A stretch of 57,155 nucleotides of DNA from Porogramme epimiltina (lineage: Eukaryota > Basidiomycota > Agaricomycetes > Polyporales > Polyporaceae), in assembly GCA_900155495.1 (NCBI GenBank), contig FTLJ01000489.1, forward strand, positions 1-57,155. The letters are read 5' to 3'. Positions 1 through 9,580 of the stretch are shown here, piece by piece; positions within the stretch are counted from its first letter, which is position 1; every line of letters starts with the position of its first letter. Position numbers and translations under genes: made by a program. A model generated the notes under the pieces. The model made no database searches. It was not told the DNA's origin and saw nothing but the letters and a program-made list of their open reading frames with translations.

Positions 1-58
1 GGAAGGGATGTGGATCAGCGCGGGGCGAGAAGACGGGGGCGAGCGCCGATCGACGCAC

Positions 59-188
59 CCGTCCCGCCGCCGGTGACGACCGCGACGAGGCCCTCGACGC
101 TGAATAGGGAGAGGGTGTCGGAAAGGCCGTCCGAGGTGGCAGCGTCCTTCATGGCACTGAAGCCGTTCATGTTTGTTGGCGCCGGCAT
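59..188 (-). CDS. Short-chain dehydrogenase/reductase, first exon only (runs off left edge)
   Basis: Reading leftwards from the ATG at 188-186, the first exon encodes 43 codons ending in LFSVEGLVAVVTGGGTG. This is the opening beta strand and the start of the TGxxxGxG dinucleotide-binding loop of short-chain dehydrogenases (SDR), which are NAD(P)-dependent oxidoreductases with a Rossmann fold. The exon stops inside that loop at 59 with a good donor (GTGCGT from 58). The remaining bases to position 1 would be intron, including a branch-like GCTGAT, and the next exon lies outside the window. Substrate and SDR subfamily cannot be told from this piece. The gene is divergent from the DUF6532 gene to its right. 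Confidence 0.7.
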
Positions 189-713
189 CTCGAAGGAGGG
201 CTGGAGGGCCGGAGAATGCTTCGAGGAGAGGGAAGCTGCGGGGCGGGCGCGGGGCGGTGACGAGTCTGGGGTAGGGGTGGGGGATGCAGCAGCTCAAGGC
301 TCGTGGGTGCGGGCTCTAAGTAGAAAAGCCATTGCGGCTTACGACTTGAGATATGCGCAGAGTAGAGTGGGCGCGCGCGGCCGGACGAAAGGCTCTCGAT
401 CGGACTCGGAGCCGGGAGTCCATTTGTTCCTCGCGCTGGTCACGGGCCGCGCGCGCGGGTGCTGGGCTGCGGCTGGACAGTGTCGCGCCCGACACGCGTC
501 GCCTAGACGAGGGAGGAGATGAAGGGAGCGGTTGCGGCGTGGCGGTCGCGGTCGGTGGAGAACTCCAGGAAATGAGTAGATGCGTCACGGAGTCGCTGGA
601 GGACGACGATGCATCGCGTGCAATCAAGCTGACTCCTCCCCACGTCCGCCTGTCGTCCGACATGCACGACACCACTCAGGCCATCGCCGTAGCGCGAGGC
701 GACTGCACGCCAC
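189..713. other. Spacer between divergent SDR and DUF6532 genes
   Basis: Presumed shared promoter region. Several open frames cross it on both strands without recognisable protein similarity. The plus-strand frame from an ATG at 353 (or 572) up to 757 could be an extra 5' exon of the DUF6532 gene, because a donor-like GTGTTT at 758 and an acceptor at 821 would join it in phase. Confidence 0.4.
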
Positions 714-1640
714 ATGTCGCCCGCTCTTCATCTCCGCCGTATTTGTCTTTTGTTGACGTGTTTCTGTGCTGGTCTCAACTTCGAAGCTGATAATGGACGC
801 CCTGCGCGGCGCGTTTTACAGATATGCCGTTACTCGTGGCACCTCCGCGGCGAGATCAAGACGAAAGCACAGAACCTGGTGGAGCCGTCGTACTTATTCC
901 AGACTTGCGACAGGGCTTCGGTACAAGCGCGGAATCGCCTGCTCGCTGCGAATCTGCGCACGAATGATGCGTTCACCTATAGGGTACGTCGCATTGCTTG
1001 ATTTCGTTCATACCCTGCCTCTCCCCGATGTTGAATCAACGCCTTCAGGTCAGATCCCAGACTGGTGAACAGGTCTCAGACATCTACCAAGCGCCGATTA
1101 TCCAGCAAATCATCAACCGCGTTTACTTCAAGACCGCTGACGATGACGGCATCGTACTCAGCGACACGTACTCGCCATTCCCCATGGTCGGCTTGGCCCT
1201 CGTTCTGGCTGCGGTAAGTGTGTTTGTGGTTGGTTGTGAATGATACGCTGATGCAGGATCCATAGATTGAGTGTGCGATTGACGAATGGAGCACCGGGTT
1301 GCATTCGCCAGTGAAGTTCACGGAGGAGGCGTATCGCAAGGTATACCAGTCTCACTTGGCGAATTTGCAGAAGCTCGAAGAACTTTCTGGCCCGAAGACG
1401 ATCGTGACGGGGCTCTGCAAGCATCTGTACAAGGGAGGACGGTAATTGCGGCCGTTCATATGCTCACTAGGGCACTGACTAATACCCTTCTGCAGTACTT
1501 TCGCCAAGGTCGGACCTGATAAGGGGGCATCCGATCGCGAACTAGACACAGAGGTCTTGCTAGGTGCGATCGCGGACTTCGACCGCAACAATGGACGCTT
1601 CGAGTACTCGGATGAGGAGATGGAAGAGGAGGACTCGTAG
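714..1640 (+). CDS. DUF6532 domain-containing protein
   Basis: Four exons fit: 714-983, 1049-1213, 1266-1441 and 1496-1640, giving 251 aa with all junctions in frame. The C-terminal half carries the hallmark of the basidiomycete DUF6532 family: alternating helices ending in ECAIDEWSTG, then KFTEEAYRKVYQSHLANL. An acidic tail, YSDEEMEEEDS, ends at the TAG. The function of the family is unknown. Introns are 52-65 nt with CTNAN-like branch sites. The 3' exons are secure but the start is not. ATG 714 gives the simplest model. A branch-like GCTGATAA followed by TTTTACAG (821) suggests that 758-821 could instead be an intron, with an upstream exon starting at 572 or 353. The usual N-terminal part of the domain looks short. 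Confidence 0.7.
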
Positions 1641-1954
1641 CTCGTGTAGCTAGTGTACGGTCCTGCTGTGTATGCTCGGCAAGCCCCATCTATGTGAAAG
1701 CCTCGTCTATGCAATAGCGTGAATGCGTGTGCGCCTGTCCCCCAATAGTAAAATTGACAGGTAGCTATATCTCGTATAGAGAACTCTACTGTGCAATAGG
1801 GTGCTACGCAAATTGACCCCGAAGATCTATAGTGGTACTGTGTGCTACCAAGAGCCGCCCCCAGGTGACAGAGATGTACATTGTGCCACATACCTCGCCA
1901 CCAGAAAAATATTGCCCCACAATGTGCTATGTAAGAGCCCCCGACGACTATTCT

Positions 1955-2035
1955 GTGCTACAGCGTGCAACGTAGCACCCCACCCGTGCTACAGCGTGCA
2001 ATGTAGCACCCCACCCGTGCTACAGGGCGCTACAG
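1955..2035. repeat. 31-nt tandem repeat with internal hairpins
   Basis: Two nearly identical 31-nt units (1955-1985, 1986-2016) and a partial third (from 2017). In each complete unit GTGCTAC is followed 10 nt later by its exact reverse complement GTAGCAC, so each unit can form a 7-bp stem with a 10-nt loop (1955-1978 and 1986-2009). Confidence 0.85.
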
Positions 2036-2154
2036 CGCGCCACATGGCCGCCTAGGCGCCCACTGTTGCGTCTCAGAGCGGGGGGGTTGCAACAGCACTA
2101 CAGGTGCTATGTAGACTACATGGTACTACAGTGGAGGGAGGTTTTTTTCTGATG

Positions 2155-2221
2155 TTAGGGGCTAGGGGTTATGGATTAGGGATTAGAAGTGGTGAATCAG
2201 AGGGTAGGATTATTGGTTAGG
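2155..2221. repeat. Interstitial telomere-like repeats
   Basis: Degenerate TTAGGG-type words follow each other: TTAGGGG, CTAGGGG, ATTAGGG, ATTAGAAG, AGGGTAGG and GGTTAGG. The fungal telomere unit is usually TTAGGG, so this resembles a decayed interstitial telomeric tract. A chance G-rich stretch is possible. Confidence 0.45.
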
Positions 2222-2927
2222 ATGTCATGTATGGGGGGTTCTTTTTTCTCTCGGGCTCCCCTTTTCTGTGCTGTAAATCCAAAACCTCTTTATGTCCCAG
2301 ACAATCGCCCACTAGTCCCGGGCCCGGCCTTCCCGTCGAAGTGTCACTCTTCGTGAATAGTAAAAAGCCTTTTGCCCTGGGGCCTCAAAGCCTGATCACG
2401 TGCTCGTGGGAGTCTCGCGGAATCTTCGAGAATCATTCTCTCCCAATGGACCCCTCATATTGTTTGCAATCGTTCTCGAAGCCTTTTGCCAAAGAACTTC
2501 CCACCTCAGTCACGCACGCCTTCACTTCCTACTGTCATCTCCTCGCTCAGTGTCTAAACTACTCAGGCATACATGCGACGTGGTAAACTCACGATAGTAC
2601 TGACTGCGCACAACAATAACCCTCCGACCACCAACGAACTAACCACTATCAACTTCGCGCCGAAATACAAATCACGGGGTCTCCATCTCAGCCTGCATCA
2701 TTTTTGATGCCTTGTAGTGACCTCGAATATCCATCTTAGACGACTTGAACCTCTCACAGAGCAGACTATCTCCAGTTTCTGTGAGAAACTAGTTACGTCG
2801 GCGCTGCGGTAGGCCTGTGACCAGACTGAGCTTACCTTGTAAGCGCGCGCCAACGTATAAATCTCCATCAAAGGATTGAAGTCAAGCTTTTCAGACGTTC
2901 TGGTTGGCCAAAAATTGTGCAAGTGCC

Positions 2928-5900
2928 ATGGCTCACTCAACGCAAGGCAGCTCTCAGTCCACCGACTACTTTGACGACGACCCTGAGTTCGTCAAGGCTA
3001 TCAGCGAACTTCTTCTACCAGGCGACGATCTCGCGTCCCGTGACGCACAGTCTCCATTAGAACAGCGCCCAAAATCATATGAAGACGAGCAACAGCACTC
3101 AAAGCCATCCGTCAAGCGGGCTCGCTCTTCTGAATATGGATTCGAGAGTGATAATGACGACGGAGCTCAGTACCATGCCAGCCTGAACACTGTCGATAGC
3201 CGGAAGGGCGGCGTAGACGACGACGGCTACTCCTACCTAGACGGGCACACGTATGGCGCGTCGCGCTTCGGTGAGTTTGGCGAGTACATGACGCGCAAGC
3301 GCGCGAAACTGCAAGTCCAGAACGCGGAAATCGAGCCTGAAGAGCATGGGGGAGCGTCAAGGAGTAAACTATTCAGTGGGCTACAGATATACGTACGTGT
3401 CCTCTCTACCTCCGGCGGCGGCTGCAAGATGCTAATGTTCGACGTCAATAGATTAACGGCTGGACGGAACCCTCTGTACAAGATTTGCGTAAGCTAATCG
3501 TCCAACACGGTGGCATCTTTCATGCGTATCTAGACAAGAAATCGCTCGTGTACGTTGATGTACACTCCGTCCGCGAACAACCATCCTGACACTAAACAGG
3601 ACACATATACTCACCTGTTCCCTTACCCCGGCCAAGGTTCGCGAATTCAAGCACATGAAGGTGGTAAGGCCAGACTGGCTCCTCGAGAGCGTCAAAGCGG
3701 GCGTACTCCTACCTTGGCATGACTTCATCTTCCGACCTGGAGAACGCGTCGAGGAAACTCAAGGACGCAAAGCCGCACATAAGTCGCTCCTCCACAACTT
3801 TGTGTCGCAGGCCGGGCCCCCTTCCGCGCAGCCGACCGCCGGGTCTTCCCGCCCACACCCCACGACCCCTCCTCCTCCATCACACAGCCCGCAAAAGTCA
3901 CATGCTGTTCCGGCGACTTCCTCACGTCTGCAGGCCATCCACACCACAACCACGGATGAAGACTTCCCCGAAGGCGTGGCACGAGTGCCAGGGTACGCGG
4001 CGCACGCATCAAACCCGCACGCGGAGCGCGCGATGGCGGACCCCGCGTGGCGCGCGGCGCACACGTCCGTCGCGCCCGACTTCATCGAGGGGTACTATCG
4101 CAACTCGCGCCTGCACCACCTCTCTACGTGGAAGGCGGAGCTCAAGAACCTCGTCGCGGAGGCGCAAGAGCGCGCTGAGAGCGCAGGTGCGTGTGGAGGC
4201 GCCGGCGCGGAAGAAGGAGAGGGGGAAGGCGAAGGGAGTCAGAGCGCGAGCCAGCGCGCGGTCGAGAGGGTTGTGAAGGAGAATATGGGTGGGCGGGGGC
4301 TGGGCAGCGGAGGGCTCAGGGGGGACGTGAGCATGCGCGGGGCGCAGCTCGTGAAGCGCGCCCCAGCGCTGGGGAAGAGCAAGGGCAAGGAGCGGGAGAA
4401 GCCCGCGGACGAGGAGCGCGTCATCATGCACTGCGACTTTGACAGTTTCTTCGTGTCCGCGGGCCTCATCGACCGGCCGCATTTGCGCGGGAAGCCGGTG
4501 GTGGTATGCCACTCTCAGGGCAGCACAGGAGGCGGGGCAAGCACGAGCGAGATCGCGAGCGCGAGCTATGAAGCGCGGAAGTTTGGGATCAAGGGCGGGA
4601 TGAGGTGCGTCCAGCCCGCTTCTATTCTTCATGCAATGTTGACTAAATGCGCGGTAATAGCTTGCAGCAAGCGAGGAAGTTATGTCCCAATGTGCAGACC
4701 ATCCCCTATGAGTTCGAGAAGTGCGCTGATACCCCTCCCTGTGCTTTTGTACGCTCACTGATTTGGACGTTCTTAGGTACAAGAAGTTTTCGCTTCAGTT
4801 CTACACCATCCTTATGTCTCATGCGGACGACCTCCAAGCAGTGTCTGTGGACGAGGCCTTGATAGAAGTTACCAGCAGCGTAGCACGAATACGGACGGAG
4901 TTAGCGGAGGCTGCTGATGATACGGACGAGTCTAGCGATCCGGCGCAAGATTTCGCAGAGGCGATCCGATCACAAGTCCGGAGAGCGACCGACTGTGAAG
5001 GTAAGGTAACATGCGTTCAAATTGGCAACCGACGTTGACACGATCGTGGACTCAGTCAGCATTGGAATCGCCAACAACATCATGCTTGCCCGTCTGGCAT
5101 CTCGCCGCGCAAAACCGGGAGGTTCTTTCCATCTCAGACAGGAAAGTGTTGCGGAATTCCTTGCCCCGCTCGACATAGACAACCTCCACGGATTCGGGTA
5201 CTCAGCACGGCAGAAGGCCGAAGAAAAGCTTGGGACGACCAACCTCGGCGAGCTAGCGCAGAAGAGCAAAGCGACCCTTTGCGAGGCGCTCGGCAAGGGC
5301 ACTGGAGAGACATTGTACAAGGCTCTAAGGGGCATCGACGACCGACAGCTGGAGAGTGACAAGCCACGGAAATCAGTCTCGTGCGATATCAATGTACGTG
5401 CCCCTCGTTCGTGGTGCATCGCCCTGCTTGATGCCTCTCTCGCAGTATGGTATACGCTTTGAGAACAACGACCAAGCCGAGACCTTTGTTCACCAGATGG
5501 CGGAGGAGGTTTCGCGCAGGCTCAAAAGCATTGACATGCGCGGGCGATCACTCACGTTGAAAGTTCTTGTTCGCGACCCTGACGCGCCTGTTGAGGCTCC
5601 GAAGGTGAGCAGCGTAGCCATTAGTCCAGTAGAAGTTTGCTAACCTTTGGCAGTTCATGGGTCACGGTATGTGCATATCTCACAATAAGCAAGCCCCTCT
5701 CATTGCACCGGGAGGGCGAGCCACTAGTGATGACAAGGTCATCGGAGAGCACGCTTGGAGGTTACTCAAGAGTTTCAACTTCGACCCTAAGGAGCTACGC
5801 GGCATTTCTATACAGATCCAAAAACTGGAGAAGGCATCGGGTCCCCAAGATGCTGCGCTTGGACAGGCCGTGCTGCCCTTCAAGCGCACAGACACCTTGA

Positions 5901-6976
5901 AGCCTCCCCGCACCGACGCAGCCCCTGCTCGGACAGATCGGACAGAACGGACGCGCACTACCATGCCGCCACCAATGCAAGACGACGACATACAAATAGT
6001 CGAGCCACCGTTGAAGGCCAAACCTCCTTCCAGCAATCTAGACTTGCCGTCGTTCTCCCAGGTTGACATGTCGGTGTTCGAGGCCCTGCCGGAAGACGTC
6101 CGGAAAGAGCTTGAGGACGAGTACAAGCGTCGATCCGTCACGCCAGTACCAGGCCCTGCACCCAAAGAGCCCACGCCCGCCCCAGAACCGGGCCCGTCTG
6201 TCCGGCGGTACAACTTCTCCGCCAAAGGCACGAGCGTAAAGCGGATCACGCAGCAGCTCGCGCCGCGCAGCCGCCCGCTCCTCTCGCAGACGAACAAGCT
6301 CTTCTCGCGGCGCGTGTACGCGTCGTCAGTGCACGTCACGGACCGCGAGCTGCGCAAGTACGGCATCGACCCCGCCGTGTTCGCCGCGCTCCCGCCCGAG
6401 GTGCAGCGCGAGCAGCTCGCCGCGCGGCGCGCGCCCGGCGTCACGCTGCACCTCGGCGCGCGCAAGGTGCTCAAGCCGCCGAGCAAGTCCAAGGCCGCGA
6501 AGGGCGGCGGCGGGTTCGTCGTGCCGCGCCCGCCGCCGCCGAAGGCGGTGTACCTACCGCCCGCGGTGCTGAAGCAGCGCGCGAAGGGCGGCGGGGAGAA
6601 GCTGTGCTTCACGGAGACGGAGGACGTGCAGGGCGTCGTCGAGGCGTGGGTCGAGGGCTTCCGCGAGGCCCCGCCGAACCAGCGCGACGTGGACTACTTT
6701 GCGAAGTTCCTCGTGCAGAGCGTGGATGGGGACCGCTCGAGCGACTCGGGCGTCGAGCGCGCAATCGCGGTCGCAAAGTGGTGGCTGGTATTGCTGAGGC
6801 GGTACTTTGGGGTATGGGAGGACGAGGTTCTGGAGGGCGAGGAGCTTCCTGCGCGGCCGACCCCAATGACATCTGAGTACGTGGGCCGGGTGTGGTGGAA
6901 GTCGTTTCGAGAGGTGAAGAGTAGAATGGATGTTGCCGCTCGGAAGAAGTTTGGAGGCTGCCTCTCGCTGAAGTAA
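2928..6976 (+). CDS. REV1: DNA repair protein REV1 (Y-family dCMP transferase)
   Basis: Eight exons give 1,223 aa: 2928-3392, 3452-3549, 3600-4604, 4661-4720, 4777-5000, 5056-5393, 5446-5604 and 5654-6976. The ATG at 2928 sits in a strong GCCATGG context. REV1 inserts dCMP opposite abasic and bulky lesions and scaffolds other translesion polymerases in the nucleus. Domains in order: a BRCT domain near residues 148-240 (INGWTEPS .. RPDWLLES); the REV1-specific FIEGYYRNSRLHHLSTW segment; and a Y-family catalytic core beginning at CDFDSFFVS (about residue 465), with the second acidic motif SVDEALIE. Two ubiquitin-binding motifs follow (SVFEALPEDVRKEL near 920, VFAALPPEVQREQL near 1020), then a helical C-terminal domain that would bind other polymerases and REV7. 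All introns are 49-59 nt. The core looks intact, so the enzyme should be active. Confidence 0.93.
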
Positions 6977-7338
6977 TATAGTTTGTATTTGTTGGATCTA
7001 TTGCTATGAGTAATAATACGGAAGGATCGGGATCTACCACTCCGCGAGGGTCACAAGAACGCGTACGGTACTAGCCACGCGGTACAGTGAGTCCAGCCAA
7101 CATAGAACGAGATGTGATAGGAGTCCATATCTCCAGGGAAGAAATGTCTGTTGTGGTAGAAGCGTATCCGCGAGGCCGTAGACTTGTCATTACCAAGTGG
7201 CGTGTTATGGTAAGGATTACTAGTACGTCGAGGCGGAGTAGTACTGTTACAAACTCTTGTAAGAGATCACGTGTACTTCTGTCTTGCGAGGGATGGGAGT
7301 AATGGACACTACGTGTCCGAGCCCGCGACGTTCTACGC
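6977..7338. other. Spacer between convergent REV1 and secreted-protein genes
   Basis: Tail-to-tail 3' flanks of about 360 nt. Nothing beyond possible 3' UTRs is seen. Confidence 0.5.
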
Positions 7339-7860
7339 CTACGCGGTCGACGTGGGAGCAACGGGGGGCACAGAGAGCGAGCCGGATGGTACAGCGGAGG
7401 GGTCACAGACGCAGCCGGACGCCTGGGGGAAGTCAGACGCGAACGAGCCTGAGGGAAGGCTCATGGTCGCCGCGCCGGAGGGAAGGCTCATGCTCACCCC
7501 GCCCGAGGGCGCGAAGCCCGACGGGTCGGGGAAGCTGCCCGTGAAGGACCCGGTGGGCGCGATCATGGAGCCGCTGCCGCTGAGGGGCGGGCCGCAGATG
7601 CAGGGCGCGCCCGAGCCGGAGGGGACGGCGCCTGAGAAGGTGCCGGAGGGCGGGACGATGGAGCCCGAGGGGATGGAGGAGTCCGCAGGGCTGGGAATGA
7701 CGGACGTCGGGGTGGCGGTCACGTCGGATGCGACCGGCGCAGCGAAGCCTGCGGGGCGAGGGTCCGTCAGTACTGACTACGTAGATCGAACAGAGAAGAA
7801 TCGTGGCGCACCCTGGGCGAAGAGGAGAGCGGAGAAAACGACAGCGAGCATGCGCATCAT
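7339..7860 (-). CDS. Small secreted Ser/Gly/Pro-rich protein
   Basis: Two exons, 7860-7812 and 7748-7339, join in phase across a 63-nt intron (GTGCGC..CCGCAG) to give 152 aa. Exon 1 encodes a clear signal peptide, MMRMLAVVFSALLFAQ, continuing GFAAP, so secretion is likely. The mature part is dominated by Ser, Gly and Pro with repeated short words (MSLPSG twice; SGS and PSG many times). Its only four cysteines lie in two CxC pairs, APCICGPP and SGCVCDPS. No known domain is recognised. The composition suggests an O-glycosylated wall-associated or effector-like protein, which is inference. The opposite strand is also open for 200 codons across this interval, but it lacks a signal peptide and splice logic. 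Confidence 0.65.
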
Positions 7861-9580
7861 GGTGAACGTTTAGAAGATGAGGGGATGATAGGTGCGAAAG
7901 AGGTCGAAGGATGCGAACTTGAAGGAGGGATGCTCGAGAGTCGAGAGGTGCTTTGATGGTGAGTGGAGGACCCGCTGCCCGTCCTATTATACTCTGGGTG
8001 GGTTTAGTGAAGACTGTGATAGTCGGAGGGCGCACTGCACCACCGACGATCGCGACCTGTGGTAACCGTACTAGCTGCGCATACTCCGAAGGTTCAAGTC
8101 CTGTTTTGGTCCGCAGCTATGCGCTCAGCGGACCGCTACGGGGAATATTGAGGAACTGGAAACATCCGGCTTTTGGAGTGGCATTGGAGAAATACTAACG
8201 GCTAGAGACGCTGTGCAGAGCGGCTGCTGCGGGGTGGCTGCGGGGTTCTAAGCCGACGGCGAGGTGCGCACGTTGACCCCGCTTGCCTACGCGTCCATTA
8301 GTGGATCTGCTGCGCAGGCGTCAGTGGCAGTAAGGACAGTGGTCGTCAAGACGAACTGTTGGAGACCGCTCTGGGGTCCAGGAAAGCAGAATATTCGACT
8401 GAAGGCATATGCGCTTTCGAGGCCGGCTGTCGTTGTTCCGGTTACAAGTTGGCGTTCAACCTGGCGTGGCAGCTTGAGGGCTTCAGTAGATGTCGAACCA
8501 CGAGCAATACCATCGTCAAGAGCTAGCAAGCTCATCTCAAGACAGAGAATTAGATTTAAGCACTTTTCTTTATCATAGGCAACTTACGGGTAGTGTGGCT
8601 AATGTAGTGTCGCGAACGAAAGATATTCCAATGGCCTTGAAGTTAGTGCTGCTTTTCCAGCTCTGAGCTGAAGCACGAGACTGAGCGTTCTTGTCACACT
8701 TGGGCAAGTTCAACAACGGGGTAGCTCTTCTCTCTATGATATAGCGTCCATGAAGTCCCGCCATCAGTTGACGTTGAGCGTTTGAAGCTTCGGATCGCGC
8801 TGCTGAGACTAGAAAATTATCAGTCAAGGCAGCAGGTAAGCGCCGAATAGAAGTTAGGTGCGGAATGGTATCCGTGGGAAGATACACAAGATTCAAGGTC
8901 CTGGTGCCTTTGGCGTCTGCGGCTTGCTCGAGGTCTATGACGTCTATCTTCGACGTCGACGCGCAGGGCTATATATACCATGGACTCACTGCACAGTCGT
9001 GCAAGTAGTCCACAAGCGTTTGCTCTGGAGGCTTCACATGTGTTTGACTGTTTTAAGCCTTCCCTCTCTGCTGCAACTTGCCGACGAGCCCTGTTTGACT
9101 TGGTTGTCAGGACACGCAAGCTTGGACATATCAGTGGAGCCGGAAAGAATGATAGTCATGGGCAAAAGCCCTGGACGTTTCGACGTGCGCATGTAAGTTG
9201 TGACTCGGCTATCCCTCTCTCCGGTCCTTGTACTATCGACTCAGTTGTTGTTATACTTACGGATCATAGTTTCAGAAATAGACGCTTATTGTAAGGGCCA
9301 CCGCTATGTTTGGCACTGTTTGTGAAAGCGCGCGCAACTCTATTATGGCTGCCAAATGCGGATGGGCGCCTATTGCTATTCGCAGAACAATGAGCGCATG
9401 GAGCTCGGCTCGCTCAGGAAACAATAGACAAGGCCGCCTCCCGTTACCGACGAATGCAGCACACAACAATGGCTCCAAGGAGATCTCCTCAAGAGCCGAC
9501 CTCCTTTTCAGTCTTCCCTCCCCTCCTTCTTTCCTTGTTCCCTCCCCTCCCTCACCACCGTCACGACGACTAGACTCGAC
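7861..9580. other. Intergenic region, divergent promoters
   Basis: No convincing gene. Short open frames on both strands have no recognisable domains. The last 80 nt before the downstream ATG form a long pyrimidine-rich (CT) tract, common just upstream of fungal transcription starts. Confidence 0.45.

Larger units (their letters stand above)
1641..2927. other. Repeat-rich spacer between DUF6532 gene and REV1
   Basis: No coding region is recognised. It holds scattered GTGCTAC/GTAGCAC words (about 1800-2130), two tandem 31-nt hairpin units, a telomere-like G-rich stretch (2155-2221), and a small perfect hairpin at 2695-2710 (GCATCA-TTTT-TGATGC). The last 200 nt presumably contain the REV1 promoter. 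Confidence 0.6.

Noticed and set aside
4009..4782. 257-codon minus-strand open frame inside REV1
   Set aside because: It overlaps the catalytic exons of REV1 on the opposite strand and has no recognisable content.
7271..7873. 200-codon plus-strand open frame over the small secreted protein
   Set aside because: The minus-strand model has a signal peptide and an in-phase intron; the plus-strand product is only a repetitive mirror.
8040..8125. B-box-like GGTTCAAGTCC suggesting a tRNA
   Set aside because: The T stem has mismatches, no matching A box or acceptor strand is found upstream, and no anticodon arm forms.
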